A stretch of 64,000 nt of DNA from Thalassotalea_H sp040779345 (GCA_040779345.1 JBFONU010000004.1:222836-286835), one strand, 5' to 3'. Positions 1 to 10,054 are shown, counted from the first letter of the stretch. The notes: a model not told the origin generated them from the sequence alone. A program made the numbers and translations.

Positions 1-90
1 TATGCAGAACGAAAGAAATGGCGCTTACAACAAGTTGCACTTAAAGAGCAGCAAACTCAAACGAGTAATGATAAGGATAAAGATAAATAA
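1..90 (+). CDS. 3' end of an unidentified gene (partial)
   Basis: Frame 1 is open from the window edge to a TAA at 88-90 and gives 29 residues. The tail is rich in Lys, Gln and Glu and ends in alternating Asp-Lys (SNDKDKDK). The gene body lies outside the window, so no function can be assigned. The charged tail resembles a short ORF at 46052-46153 that also ends in Asp-Lys repeats. The next gene is on the opposite strand and converges with this one. Confidence 0.5.
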   Translation, partial: YAERKKWRLQQVALKEQQTQTSNDKDKDK

Positions 91-124
91 CAAGTAATAG
101 TATAAAAATATTCCACCATTATAG

Positions 125-1321
125 TTATTGATAGCTTTTATTTCTCCTCCAATGAGGGAGTTGGCACAACAAAACCACGATGACTGCACACCACATCAAT
201 AAAGCAAAAGGCATAGCACTTCCATCATAAAAATAAGCCATGATAGGACCTGCTAATGAGCCAATACCAAACCTTAAAGTACCAATAACTGCGGTTGCTG
301 TACCTGATTCATGATTGAATTCTAGTAATATTAGGGCATCAGAATTAACGGCAATCATCGAAATGCTTCCCATTAATGGGAGTAGTGCGCATACCGTGAA
401 AACGAGAGGCAGTTGCCATAACTGAGCAAGTACCAAAATACTTGAAGCGATTAAGGCGACTATCAAGCCAAACGATAACATCTTCCTTGAACCTTTACGC
501 GTAACTAAGCGGGTATTAATAAAGTGTGCAGACATTAAAGCCAACACATTGATACCAAACAGTAAACTAAAGGTAAATTCAGACACATTAAATACGGTTA
601 AATACACAAATGGGATCGCGGTTATAAAGGCGAAGAAAGCTAAAGAAATCACCATAGAGCTGACTAAGTCTAATCTTGCTTTGTGATGAGATAACACGGT
701 TTTATAACGAGAGAGAAAATACAGTTTCTCAATTTTTTTCTCACGCTTTACTTCTGGTAGAAAATAATAACAGAGGATAAGTATTAACAAGCTATATAAA
801 CCTAATACAATAAATATGGCTTGCCAGCTATGCAGCAATAATACACTCCCGATAGCGGGAGCTAACATAGGTGCCAACATCATGATCATCGACACATATG
901 AAAATCCTTTCGCCGTATTTTTCCCATAACGCTCCTTGATTGTCCCAGGAACAACAACCGTTGCAGAGCTACTAATAAAGGCTTGAAAAAAACGCAGCAA
1001 TAAAAATTGCTCTACCGTTTGCGCAAAAGGTAAGATAAAAGACAGCAAAGCAAACCCCGAAATGCCAGTCATCACTAAGGCTCTTCTACTGTACTTGTCA
1101 GCTATAGGGCCAAAAAACAATAAACCTAAAGCATAGCCGAGCAGATAAATACTTAAGCTATTTTGAATCGATGTTATATCGGTAGATAACTGCTCTGCGA
1201 GTATCGGCATTGCGGGTAAATACATATCGATCGCCAATGGCGAAATGGCAATAACCGAAGCTAGCAGCGGCAGTAATAGCTTTAACGAAACCTCAACAGA
1301 CGCTTGTTGATTATCTTTCAT
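125..1321 (-). CDS. MFS drug exporter, Bcr/CflA family
   Basis: A 398-residue inner-membrane protein with about 12 hydrophobic segments. The first helix carries the Bcr/CflA hallmark IDMYLPAMP (about residues 31-39). The loop after helix 2 has the major-facilitator motif A (GPIADKYSRR). The family exports drugs such as bicyclomycin or small metabolites by proton antiport; the substrate cannot be read here. Its ATG overlaps the stop of the upstream MocR-type regulator by 4 bases (ATGA), so the two are translationally coupled, and the regulator may control or sense the exporter's substrate. Confidence 0.88.
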   Translation of the reverse strand: MKDNQQASVEVSLKLLLPLLASVIAISPLAIDMYLPAMPILAEQLSTDITSIQNSLSIYLLGYALGLLFFGPIADKYSRRALVMTGISGFALLSFILPFAQTVEQFLLLRFFQAFISSSATVVVPGTIKERYGKNTAKGFSYVSMIMMLAPMLAPAIGSVLLLHSWQAIFIVLGLYSLLILILCYYFLPEVKREKKIEKLYFLSRYKTVLSHHKARLDLVSSMVISLAFFAFITAIPFVYLTVFNVSEFTFSLLFGINVLALMSAHFINTRLVTRKGSRKMLSFGLIVALIASSILVLAQLWQLPLVFTVCALLPLMGSISMIAVNSDALILLEFNHESGTATAVIGTLRFGIGSLAGPIMAYFYDGSAMPFALLMWCAVIVVLLCQLPHWRRNKSYQ

Positions 1322-2766
1322 GGTTTAGCTGGATACTGACAAATCAGCTTACCTAATGTTGCCACGGCTTTATCGACATTTTCATTCCATTTCACACCAA
1401 AACTAAGTCGCATATAGTTTTTATATTTACCTGACGGAGAGAAAATTTCCCCTGGCGCAAAACTCACTTTCTCAGCGATGGCATCAGTAAAAATTTGGCT
1501 GGTATCAACATGTGAACGACATCGGATCCACAGCACACTCCCGCCCTGAGGCATTGAAATACATACTTCATTAGGAAAATGCTGCGCAATTAACGCGCGC
1601 ATTCTTTCACAATTATATCTCAGCGTTTTACGCAACACCTGCAAATGCCTATCATATTCACCACTGAGTAAATAATCCGTTAACGTCCATTGTTGTAACA
1701 TGGATGTTGAACATGATTGTGCCCGTTTAATGCGCTTGGCACTCTCTTCAAATTTACCAGGGATCAACCAACCAACACGGTATCCCGGTGCCGCCGTTTT
1801 TGAAAACGACGAACATGTCATCACTAAACCTTTTTCTGAATATAGTTGTGCAGGAATAGGCCTGTTTTCAGTGAAGTAAAGATCACTATAAACTTCATCT
1901 TCGATCAGCGGAATATCATGCGACTCCAATAACTTGACTAGTTTTTGTCTTTGCTCATTGGTCATCATTGAGCCAAGTGGGTTATTAATGGCTGTTGAAA
2001 ATAAGCAAGCAGTGACATTATGTTGCGTTAATACATTTTCTAACTCACTAATACAAACGCCATCATCAGTACAGGTATATACCTCCAGCGCTTTCATTCC
2101 TAAACTTTCAATTAATTCAATTAGGCCAAAATAACATGGTGATTCCACCGCAATAATATCACCACGTTTAGCGACACATTGCAGCGCAATCGATAACGCT
2201 TCTTGCGCGCCATTGGTGATCACCATATCTTGATGATTCACATCAACACCTTGCTCTTGATATCGTAATGCTAATGTTAAACGTAATTTTGCATCGCCAT
2301 TTACAGGACCATAACTAACCGCTTTTTCAGAGACACGACTTAATACTGAACGCATCAAACGCGCAAGTGCTTTATCTGGGGGGTGAGCATTAATGGGATT
2401 AGAGATCCCCAAAGCAACCGTATCTGGAACATGAACCGCATCATACACTCGTTCAATTAAACTGCGACATGAAACTTCAGTTGGGATACAGCACGCCCAT
2501 TTAGCTTTCATGGGTAATAATGTACGTGCTTGTTTAGCCTTTAAGTAATAACCCGATTGCGGCCTTGCCGAAATACAACCTTGGCGCTCTAGCTCAACAT
2601 AAGCCTGCTTCACGGTAGGAACACTGATACCAAACTGCCGACCCAATTTACGTAAACTCGGTAATTTATCGCCAGGGCGTAAAGCACCACTTTTTTCTTG
2701 TCGTTCGACAAAATCAATCACTTGTTGATAGAGAAACTCTGGTGCTGACTTATCTAGTAATCTCAT
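1318..2766 (-). CDS. MocR/PdxR-type regulator (GntR HTH fused to aminotransferase fold)
   Basis: About 482 residues. Residues about 10-80 form a GntR-type winged helix (PGDKLPSLRKLGRQFGIS). The rest is a fold-type I aminotransferase domain with the NPLG motif and the PLP-binding lysine in SSFSKTAAPGYRVGW. Such regulators bind PLP-linked metabolites and often control the divergent gene. I chose the ATG at 2766, preceded by GAAGGG; a TTG at 2781 is in frame but less likely. It is divergent from a short ORF plus an EamA transporter and overlaps the MFS exporter downstream, so it probably controls both efflux genes. The actual ligand is unknown. Confidence 0.85.
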   Translation of the reverse strand: MRLLDKSAPEFLYQQVIDFVERQEKSGALRPGDKLPSLRKLGRQFGISVPTVKQAYVELERQGCISARPQSGYYLKAKQARTLLPMKAKWACCIPTEVSCRSLIERVYDAVHVPDTVALGISNPINAHPPDKALARLMRSVLSRVSEKAVSYGPVNGDAKLRLTLALRYQEQGVDVNHQDMVITNGAQEALSIALQCVAKRGDIIAVESPCYFGLIELIESLGMKALEVYTCTDDGVCISELENVLTQHNVTACLFSTAINNPLGSMMTNEQRQKLVKLLESHDIPLIEDEVYSDLYFTENRPIPAQLYSEKGLVMTCSSFSKTAAPGYRVGWLIPGKFEESAKRIKRAQSCSTSMLQQWTLTDYLLSGEYDRHLQVLRKTLRYNCERMRALIAQHFPNEVCISMPQGGSVLWIRCRSHVDTSQIFTDAIAEKVSFAPGEIFSPSGKYKNYMRLSFGVKWNENVDKAVATLGKLICQYPAKP

Positions 2767-2898
2767 TAAAATGCCCTTCAATGACAGCTCAAAACTGTAT
2801 AGGTTTCATTTTCATTTTTTTGTATATGTTATTAAAACAAAGAAACGGTACACTGTCTATCCATTAAATGAATCTGTTGTTTTAATAAGGAGTACACC
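2767..2898. promoter_or_regulatory. Divergent control region, MocR regulator / EamA operon
   Basis: This 132-bp AT-rich gap separates the MocR-type regulator from the rightward 52-residue ORF and EamA gene. MocR-type proteins usually bind direct repeats in such gaps, but I could not define a convincing repeat or a clean -35/-10 pair by eye. A strong ribosome site (AAGGAG) sits just before the ATG at 2899. Confidence 0.4.
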
Positions 2899-3057
2899 AT
2901 GACATTTTTTTATATAGTGAAAAAACTTGCACAAAAGTGGATAGATAACATGGCGAAAGGTCAAATAGCCCAAATGCTTGTTGCTCAAGAAACCTTATCA
3001 ATTCATTCAGTTAAGCAAACTTTAACTGAAGAAAATCAGTGCTGCTCGAGTAACTAA
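2899..3057 (+). CDS. Small protein, 52 residues, leader of the EamA operon
   Basis: An ATG with a near-perfect ribosome site (AAGGAG, 6 bases upstream) opens a 52-residue frame ending in TAA, 10 bases before the EamA start. The product begins MTFFYIVKKLAQKW, has an amphipathic helical middle and ends with a Cys-Cys pair (QCCSSN). I do not recognise a family. The strong ribosome site and tight spacing suggest it is really translated with the transporter. It could be a small accessory peptide or a translated leader. Confidence 0.55.
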   Translation: MTFFYIVKKLAQKWIDNMAKGQIAQMLVAQETLSIHSVKQTLTEENQCCSSN

Positions 3058-3067
3058 AGGACTAACC

Positions 3068-4015
3068 ATGAACAATATATTATTGTATGTAATTATTGTT
3101 TTGATTTGGGGCAGTACATGGATAGCGATCACTTTTCAAATAGGTGAAGTAGCCCCGGCGGTTTCAATTGTTTACCGCTTTGCTTTTGCTGCGCTAGTCT
3201 TATTTATATACTGCTGGATGAGAAAGGTGCCACTCAATTTTAATGTGAAAGAGCACCTTCAACTACTCTTTTTTGGTGTGGCACTTTTTGGCACTAATTA
3301 TTATTTTATTTATCATGCGCAGCAATATATCAATTCAGCCCTGACCTGTATTGCATGTTCATTGATTTTGTTTTTTAACATTATCAATGCGCGATTATGG
3401 TTTAAAACGGCGATTAATAAACAAGTGTATATTGGTGGCCTCCTCGGCATAATGGGTATCAGTACATTATTTTGGCCTCAATTAATCGACATCGAATTAG
3501 GCGCTGAAACCTTGCTAGGTTTTACACTGTGCATTATTGGAACCCTGTTTGCTTCGATAGGGAATATGCTCTCGATTAAGAACAATAAATGTCAGCTTGC
3601 CATTTTACCTGCTAATGCGTGGGGAATGTTTTATGGCTCGGTTTCAATGACGATACTAGCAATAATACAAGGGGAAACCTTTAGTTTTTCTCTCACTGTG
3701 CCTTATGTGGCGTCTTTACTTTACTTGTCAATATTTGGCTCTGTTATTGCCTTTGGCTGTTATCTGACGTTATTGCATAACATTGGAGCCCATAAAGCTT
3801 CATATACCACTATTATGTTTCCAGCTGTTGCCGTGATCATTTCAACGATTGTTGAAGACTTTCAGTGGAGTGAATTTACCGTAGCGGGCATGGTGTTTAT
3901 CATTTTTGGGAATATCGTGGTCTTGATGAAACCTAAAAAAAAGAAATTTAATAGTAAAGAAATTGCTCTCAGCGTAAAGGTCAATGAACAGGAACTACTC
4001 ATTGAAAATGGATAG
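3068..4015 (+). CDS. EamA/DMT-family transporter
   Basis: A 315-residue membrane protein with about ten hydrophobic helices arranged as two EamA halves; the first opens with the typical VLIWGSTWIAI. The family exports amino acids, amines or other small metabolites from the cytoplasm. It follows the 52-residue ORF, has its own ribosome site (AAAGGA), and is followed by a hairpin terminator. The divergent MocR-type regulator is its likely controller. The C-terminal tail is charged and cytoplasmic. The substrate is unknown. Confidence 0.85.
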   Translation: MNNILLYVIIVLIWGSTWIAITFQIGEVAPAVSIVYRFAFAALVLFIYCWMRKVPLNFNVKEHLQLLFFGVALFGTNYYFIYHAQQYINSALTCIACSLILFFNIINARLWFKTAINKQVYIGGLLGIMGISTLFWPQLIDIELGAETLLGFTLCIIGTLFASIGNMLSIKNNKCQLAILPANAWGMFYGSVSMTILAIIQGETFSFSLTVPYVASLLYLSIFGSVIAFGCYLTLLHNIGAHKASYTTIMFPAVAVIISTIVEDFQWSEFTVAGMVFIIFGNIVVLMKPKKKKFNSKEIALSVKVNEQELLIENG

Positions 4016-4054
4016 TGTTTTGTGTAGTAGCACATATCAGTGTGCAACTTGCAC

Positions 4055-4091
4055 AGCGACTTGAAGGCTCCTTCCCGTCAAGTCGCTTTTT
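4055..4091 (+). terminator. Rho-independent terminator after the EamA gene
   Basis: A 10-bp perfect stem (AGCGACTTGA with TCAAGTCGCT) and a 13-base loop are followed by a T-run on the plus strand. It ends the EamA transcript just before the convergent binding-protein gene. Confidence 0.8.
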
Positions 4092-4102
4092 ATCCTAAAC
4101 CA

Positions 4103-5206
4103 TCAAGATAAAGAAGCATTAAGCTTTTCAATAAAATGCAATAAATCAAAGTTGTATTCATTTTCGCCATTAAGCTTACGATGACTTAAAGTAAATTCAT
4201 TAAAGTTGATCCCTGAAAAGTCTTTGGTTTTTGCTAAGATGTAATACTGATCCATGTTATCCCGATCAATAATCGATGCTTTAATCAATGGTTTCGTGTC
4301 ACCTTTGACAAATACATCTGCAATATTATGATGATAATCATAGACTTTAACTAACGCCCAAACACCTTGAAGAAAATGCCCCCCCACTGATGCTGTCATT
4401 CGATTATCTTTTATCGCTTGAATTGCTTCTGGAATTAAATCAATGCCACCTATGACAAAATCTTTATTAGGAACCAGGCCTAATTGTGCAACTTTATCCA
4501 AAACACCGAGTGCCATTTGATCAGAAGCAGCCCAAACAATCTCGTTTAAACCATGACGATTATGCAATTTAATAAATCGACTTCCAGCTTCTTGGCGAAC
4601 CCAACCAACGGGGACTATTTGATTAATGATAACATCATCTTTGGCTAACAAAGCACGGTAAAAACCTTCCGCCCTGTTAATTGATTCAGCATAATAATCC
4701 CCATTAATTGCAATAGCGCGATAGCCCTTATTGGAAATATTATGCTTTTTGGCATAATCATATAAGCTATTAGCTAAATGTTTACCCATTTGAAAATTAT
4801 CAATATATATTTCACCCAGCCAATATTTAAAAACCTCCTGTGGTCGGCCTATTTTTTTTACTCTGTTAATATCAAAAACTCGGTCAACGGTAACGAAAGG
4901 AATTTTTGCTTTTTCTAAGGCATTAAACGAGCGAAAAATACTGCCGCCATAAGGCATAAATATTAGATAATCTGGTTTATCTTTACTGGTGACTATCTTT
5001 TCAATTAATTCTGACTGTACTATTCGGTGACTTTCCGAATAATAGACTTTCAAATTAATATCCAGATCTATTGCGGCCTCTTGGGTCAATTGAGTGACCA
5101 ATCCCCAAAAAATTTCATCTTTAGGATTAGGATTTACCAGCACAACATTTAGGCCATACGACAATGCTGAAAAGACATATAAAGAAAGGAAAACAAAATA
5201 CCGCAT
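4103..5206 (-). CDS. Periplasmic sugar-type substrate-binding protein
   Basis: About 367 residues starting at the ATG at 5206, where a signal peptide begins (MRYFVFLSLYVFSALSYG). A TTG at 5236 is in frame but would put ten extra residues before it. The mature part reads as a type I periplasmic binding protein of the ribose/LuxP kind: two alpha/beta lobes, with IYIDNFQMGKHLANSLYDYA, a NGDYY turn, AASDQMALGVLD and IGGIDLIPEAI. No ABC permease or ATPase is adjacent, so it may serve a sensor or a distant transporter. The ligand is unknown. Confidence 0.78.
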   Translation of the reverse strand: MRYFVFLSLYVFSALSYGLNVVLVNPNPKDEIFWGLVTQLTQEAAIDLDINLKVYYSESHRIVQSELIEKIVTSKDKPDYLIFMPYGGSIFRSFNALEKAKIPFVTVDRVFDINRVKKIGRPQEVFKYWLGEIYIDNFQMGKHLANSLYDYAKKHNISNKGYRAIAINGDYYAESINRAEGFYRALLAKDDVIINQIVPVGWVRQEAGSRFIKLHNRHGLNEIVWAASDQMALGVLDKVAQLGLVPNKDFVIGGIDLIPEAIQAIKDNRMTASVGGHFLQGVWALVKVYDYHHNIADVFVKGDTKPLIKASIIDRDNMDQYYILAKTKDFSGINFNEFTLSHRKLNGENEYNFDLLHFIEKLNASLS

Positions 5207-5338
5207 AAACAACTCTATCTGTAACACATATAGCAAAAGTACGAATAACCCCTAAAAGCGTAGCTCATAACAAGGTTAAATCAACTTAACAGTGTTAGAG
5301 CTACCGGTATTATCGTCAGTGTTCAACACTCGATTGAA

Positions 5339-7762
5339 CTACATATCCCCTATCGGTGATCCCGGAGGCATTTTGATCGCTGATGACGGGGTCACTAGTT
5401 TTCCTTGTGATAAACTAAAGGCAATTTGATTTTTCAATAAAGCAAATTGTGCTGACATATCTTTATGCTTTCTAACGTCCTGATTATCTCCAAGCCAGTC
5501 ATGTAATTGTGATAACGTAAGATAAACTTCCGCTCGTACTTCGCTAACGAGTCCTTGGTGATGCCACAACGCCAGTAAATGTTCAACAACTTGTTGATTA
5601 ACTCGTTGTTGGATCAAAATATCTAAACCTTTTTTACCGGAAGATTTAACGGTGGATTTAAGTAATTGATTCAATAACTCTCGTAATGAAAAAATATCAC
5701 TATCCATCATCGCTTGTTGTTGTAGTCGCGCTAAACGAGCAGAGTTTAGCAGTAGTGACAAGGTATGCTTGGCGCTTGCTTCTGCGGCTGAAACAGCATC
5801 AAACGCTAAGCCTGTATGACTAACAAAGCTTTCACGATCTCTATAATAACCATAAGCTTTAGGTGGGATCAGCTTAATAATATGGTCTGGTAAAGTTAAT
5901 ACATCGACCGACAAGGTTTTTAACAGAGCATTAAAAGCCGCCTTTTGTTGTGGTGCGTCAACCGGTTTAAGCTGAGGAGTAAAGGTTTCTTCTCTTACTT
6001 GATAAGTATAATCTAAGCCAGCAATTAACTTAGCGGTAGCTTCAACCTGAAAGCGATGAAAATTATAAATAGGCACTAAAACCTGTTCAATTTCAGACAG
6101 TGGAGTCCCCACAGGAATACTGTTTAGACCAAAATCTGTCAGCGCCTTTGCTCTTACCTTTAAAACCCTTAACAATTCTTGGCTAGCATTTTTTCCGTTA
6201 TCCCATAAATGGCCGGTATTATGAGCACCTGATTGTGGGCGTGCGTCCGAATCAGAGACATATAATAATTGCTTATCTTGAGCCGCTTTAATGGTGGCAG
6301 CTAAATAACTTTGCTCATCGTTCGTTGCAACATCCGCATAGCCATAAGCAATTACATGCTTATCCCACACTCCAATTTTATCGTCGTAAGCGTTTGATAA
6401 ATCAATCTCACCATTTTTTAATTCAATATAAGGATGTGGATAATCCATAACAGAAGCACGATCATTAACACTGGCCGCAAAATTATGGGCAATACCTAAG
6501 GTATGACCAACTTCATGAGCCGACAATTGGCGAATACGCGCGAGTGCCATCTCTTTCATTGCTGATGTGTCAGTATTGGCATTTTTAAACGGAGAGGTTA
6601 AACCCAGCGCAATTAAATAATCTTGACGTACACGCAACGAGCCGAGTGTGACATGACCTTTTATGATTTCGCCGGTGCGCGGATCCGTTACTGAAGCGCC
6701 ATATGACCAGCCACGTGTTGCTCTATGCACCCATTGAATAACGTTATAGCGAACATCCATCGGGTCCGCATCTTCGGGTAGCATTTTGACTTGAAAAGCA
6801 TCTTTATAACCAATGGCTTCATAAGCTTGATTCCACCACCTCGCCCCATCTAATAAAGCACTTCTAACTGGCTCTGGCACGCCAGCATCTAAGTAATAAA
6901 TGATCGGTTCAATGGCTTCACTCACTTTGGCTTGTGGTTTTTTTTTCTCTAGTCGATGACGAGGGATCACTCGCTGAACAAGAGGTTGATCAATATCACT
7001 TGCATAATCGGCGTAAGACTTCGCCCAAAAACCACTGTAAGGATGAAACACCCGTGTTTGATAATTGTTATCCGGTAGTTTAATTAATGAATGATGTAAA
7101 TTAACGGTAACAGCGCTTGAGTCAGGCACCACTGAACGCAAATATTTACCCGCCCCTGTGCCTTTATAAGTGACGGTGGCTTCTAATTCGGTGTTATCAG
7201 GGAAAGCTTTTGTGCGTTTTGTATATAAACCACTGCGGGTCGCATCAATCTTAAAACTGCCTTCTTTTCGGTTTTTTAATTTGGTAGAAATATTGTGAAT
7301 GTCAGACAATAAAAACGGCGTGTAATCTATTAACACTTCACTGCCATCTTCAGCTGATGCTTCAACCTGAAATCCCCAAATAATTGAACTGGCAAACGCC
7401 TCAGTAATGGCTTTTTTTTCTAATTCATTGTTACTATTCGCGCGATAATAGGTATTTTGCTGCCGAAGAAAAACCTTATTGCCAACTCGTTCAAAGTGAA
7501 CCAAACGGGTGTCGCCGAGTTGGCCTCGGTCTAAACCAATATCATTTGAGCCGATACCATGAGGCATTGAACTTTGAAATAAAAACGCTTGTTCAAATTG
7601 CTTAATAGCGAGATAAACTTTGCCGGTTTCCTCATCCGTATAAAAAGAAAAATAGCCTTTTTGATGCGTTTTTCCTTTAATAAAATCACTATAACCACTT
7701 GCTGCATGCAATGAAAAAATACTACAAGCAAGTAATAAAATTACATTTTTAAGAAATTTCAT
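5339..7762 (-). CDS. Secreted zinc metalloprotease (DUF5117/DUF4953-type)
   Basis: An 807-residue protein with an N-terminal signal peptide (MKFLKNVILLLACSIFSLHA). The zinc site HEVGHTLGIAHN, an extended metzincin-like HExxHxxGxxH motif, lies near residue 420 and is followed by the VMDYPHP turn that acts as a Met-turn. The regions before and after match the layout of large DUF5117/DUF4953 peptidases of marine bacteria, which are exported and probably degrade peptides in the periplasm or outside. It is monocistronic, divergent from fbp, with about 260 bp between them. Family assignment is from memory of motifs; substrate unknown. Confidence 0.85.
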   Translation of the reverse strand: MKFLKNVILLLACSIFSLHAASGYSDFIKGKTHQKGYFSFYTDEETGKVYLAIKQFEQAFLFQSSMPHGIGSNDIGLDRGQLGDTRLVHFERVGNKVFLRQQNTYYRANSNNELEKKAITEAFASSIIWGFQVEASAEDGSEVLIDYTPFLLSDIHNISTKLKNRKEGSFKIDATRSGLYTKRTKAFPDNTELEATVTYKGTGAGKYLRSVVPDSSAVTVNLHHSLIKLPDNNYQTRVFHPYSGFWAKSYADYASDIDQPLVQRVIPRHRLEKKKPQAKVSEAIEPIIYYLDAGVPEPVRSALLDGARWWNQAYEAIGYKDAFQVKMLPEDADPMDVRYNVIQWVHRATRGWSYGASVTDPRTGEIIKGHVTLGSLRVRQDYLIALGLTSPFKNANTDTSAMKEMALARIRQLSAHEVGHTLGIAHNFAASVNDRASVMDYPHPYIELKNGEIDLSNAYDDKIGVWDKHVIAYGYADVATNDEQSYLAATIKAAQDKQLLYVSDSDARPQSGAHNTGHLWDNGKNASQELLRVLKVRAKALTDFGLNSIPVGTPLSEIEQVLVPIYNFHRFQVEATAKLIAGLDYTYQVREETFTPQLKPVDAPQQKAAFNALLKTLSVDVLTLPDHIIKLIPPKAYGYYRDRESFVSHTGLAFDAVSAAEASAKHTLSLLLNSARLARLQQQAMMDSDIFSLRELLNQLLKSTVKSSGKKGLDILIQQRVNQQVVEHLLALWHHQGLVSEVRAEVYLTLSQLHDWLGDNQDVRKHKDMSAQFALLKNQIAFSLSQGKLVTPSSAIKMPPGSPIGDM

Positions 7763-8024
7763 TTATTTTCCTTTTTAAGACATCAAAGCAGTAAGTTTAT
7801 AGCCCTTTAATAGTGAAAAACGCTACTGATAATCTGTAAATTATTGTTATAATTAGTATGAAAGTCATATTGAAAATTTTCAGTTATCACGTGTTAGCAA
7901 GAAATAGTTAATGACTTTTTAACGCACCGGCTTTTATAGGTTGAAATGAATACCGAAAAAGCGCAATAAATATAATATACAATGTACTCGATAACGAGTG
8001 TTAATCTAAAAATTAGGTAAAATA

Positions 8025-8993
8025 ATGCAAAGACTTGCCCCAGCTTTACGTGAAGATAATGTTCCTTTAGATCTAATTTCTCTGATAAAAACCATCTTAG
8101 CGGCGACAAAAGAAATTTCATTTCGCGTTAGTCAGGCGCAATTAGGCGGCTTAATGGGCTCAACCTTAGATGAAAACATTCAAGGGGAAGTGCAAAAGAA
8201 ATTAGATGTAGTTGCCAATGAGCTATTCAAAGATATTTTATTAGAATCTGGCTTTGTCAAAGCGATTTCCTCAGAAGAAGAAGACACTTCTGTCGCGGGT
8301 GAACAAAATGGTAAATTTATTGTTTCATTTGACCCGTTAGATGGCAGCTCTAACATTGATATTAATTCATTGATTGGGACAATTTTCTCAATCCATGAAG
8401 CCATTCCAGAAATGGCCGCTGACAACCCAGACCAATTTAAGCAAGCGGGTAATAAGCAAGTCTGTTCAGGTTATGTATTGTACGGCCCTTCAACCATGCT
8501 AGTCATGACAACGGGTAAAGGGACGCATTTTTATGTGCTCGATAGAACGCACGGTGGTTATTTATTAGTTGAGCGTAATGTACAAGTACCACAAGACACT
8601 CAAGAGTTTGCGATTAATATGTCTAACCAACGTTTTTGGCAACAACCTATGCAAAACTATATTACTGACTTATTAGCCGGTGATACTGGACCACGTGGCA
8701 AAAATTTCAATATGCGTTGGATTGCCGCTATGGTGGGTGATATCCATCGAGTGCTAACTCGCGGCGGCATCTTTACTTATCCAACTGACAGTAAGAAAGC
8801 CGAACAACCTTATAAACTACGTTTAATGTATGAAGCCAATCCAATGAGCTACCTCATTGAACAAGCTGGCGGGTTAGCCATGACCTCTCAAGGTCGTATT
8901 ATGGATATTGACCCTACTGACATTCACCAACGCGTGGAAGTGATCATGGGCTCTAAAAACGAAGTTGAAGCGTGTTTGAGTTATTACAAATAG
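8025..8993 (+). CDS. fbp: Fructose-1,6-bisphosphatase class 1
   Basis: A 322-residue cytoplasmic enzyme of gluconeogenesis that removes the 1-phosphate of fructose 1,6-bisphosphate. The metal-binding motif DPLDGSSNIDINSLIGTIFSI (about residues 105-125, preceded by SEEED) and the sugar-phosphate site near the C-terminus (PYKLRLMYEANPMSYLIEQAGG) are intact. Length is close to that of E. coli Fbp. The start ATG at 8025 follows an AT-rich stretch with a TATAAT-like element about 55 bases upstream. A terminator follows directly, so it is transcribed alone. Confidence 0.96.
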   Translation: MQRLAPALREDNVPLDLISLIKTILAATKEISFRVSQAQLGGLMGSTLDENIQGEVQKKLDVVANELFKDILLESGFVKAISSEEEDTSVAGEQNGKFIVSFDPLDGSSNIDINSLIGTIFSIHEAIPEMAADNPDQFKQAGNKQVCSGYVLYGPSTMLVMTTGKGTHFYVLDRTHGGYLLVERNVQVPQDTQEFAINMSNQRFWQQPMQNYITDLLAGDTGPRGKNFNMRWIAAMVGDIHRVLTRGGIFTYPTDSKKAEQPYKLRLMYEANPMSYLIEQAGGLAMTSQGRIMDIDPTDIHQRVEVIMGSKNEVEACLSYYK

Positions 8994-9040
8994 AAAGTTA
9001 CTGATTTAATACACTATATTTATTCTTTATATCAATTTAA

Positions 9041-9070
9041 AGCGACTTATATGATAAGTGGCTTTTTTTT
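9041..9070 (+). terminator. Rho-independent terminator after fbp
   Basis: A 10-bp stem (AGCGACTTAT with ATAAGTGGCT, one G-T pair) and a 3-base loop are followed by eight T residues. It separates fbp from ppaC. Confidence 0.85.
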
Positions 9071-9133
9071 GTGCTCAATATTTTGTTAAAATATCCGCCA
9101 TTATTTTATTTATTTTCGCTATCAGAGAAATTT

Positions 9134-10054
9134 ATGCCACATTACGTTGTCGGACACAAAATCCCAGACTCAGATTCAATTTGCTCAGCTATTGCCCTTT
9201 CTTATTTAAAAACGACGTTAGGTGAAGAAACTGTCCCTGCTCGTTTAGGTGAGTTATCACCCGAGACGTTATTCATTCTTGACCGTTTTGGTTTTGAACA
9301 ACCAGAGCTTAAAATGAGTTATGCCGGTGAAAGCTTATATATTGTTGACCATTCTGAGCGTACTCAAGGGCCTGATGACATTGATGACGCCACTATTTTA
9401 GGTATTATTGATCATCACAAGTTAGGTGATATCACCACCTCTACCCCCCTAGAAATTTGGGTACGTCCTGTAGGCTGTACCAATACCATCATTAAAATGA
9501 TGTATGATTTTCATAACGTTGAAATTCCTAAAAACATTGCGGGTGCAATGATGTGTGCCATTTTATCCGACACAGTCGTGTTTAAATCTCCTACTTGTAC
9601 AACCGCAGATATAAAATGTGTTGAAGCTTTAGCTGAAATTGCCGGCATTGATGATCCAAAAGCATTAGGCATGGAAATGTTTGAAGTAAAATCAGCGGTT
9701 TTAGGTACGCCAATTCGTGATTTAGTGTTACGTGATTTTAAAGATTTTGACATGAACGGTAACTTAGTGGGCATTGGTCAATTAGAAGTGATTGATTTAA
9801 GCATTTTTGATGAGATGAAAGCAGAACTCGAAGCCGATATTGCAGCACTTAAAGCAGAAGGTAATCGCCACAGTGTTTTATTATTATTAACAGACATCAT
9901 GAAAGAAGGCTCTGAAATGTTAGTGGTCAGTGATAACGCCGATCTCACTGAAAAAGCTTATGGAAAAGCAACAGTCGATGGAAAAGTATGGCTAGATGGC
10001 GTACTTTCACGTAAAAAACAAGTGGTTCCGCCACTACAAGAATCACTCGCGTAA
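9134..10054 (+). CDS. ppaC: Manganese-dependent inorganic pyrophosphatase
   Basis: About 306 residues from the ATG at 9134, preceded by AGAGAA; an upstream in-frame start at 9071 would add a hydrophobic leader not found in the family and overlaps the fbp terminator. The protein hydrolyses pyrophosphate in the cytosol. Family II (DHH) motifs are present in order: GHKIPDSDS, VDHSE, IDHHKLGD, and the C-terminal SRKKQVVPPL that binds substrate phosphate. This Mn/Co-type enzyme occurs in Vibrio and Alteromonadales. A long hairpin follows the stop. Confidence 0.93.
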   Translation: MPHYVVGHKIPDSDSICSAIALSYLKTTLGEETVPARLGELSPETLFILDRFGFEQPELKMSYAGESLYIVDHSERTQGPDDIDDATILGIIDHHKLGDITTSTPLEIWVRPVGCTNTIIKMMYDFHNVEIPKNIAGAMMCAILSDTVVFKSPTCTTADIKCVEALAEIAGIDDPKALGMEMFEVKSAVLGTPIRDLVLRDFKDFDMNGNLVGIGQLEVIDLSIFDEMKAELEADIAALKAEGNRHSVLLLLTDIMKEGSEMLVVSDNADLTEKAYGKATVDGKVWLDGVLSRKKQVVPPLQESLA

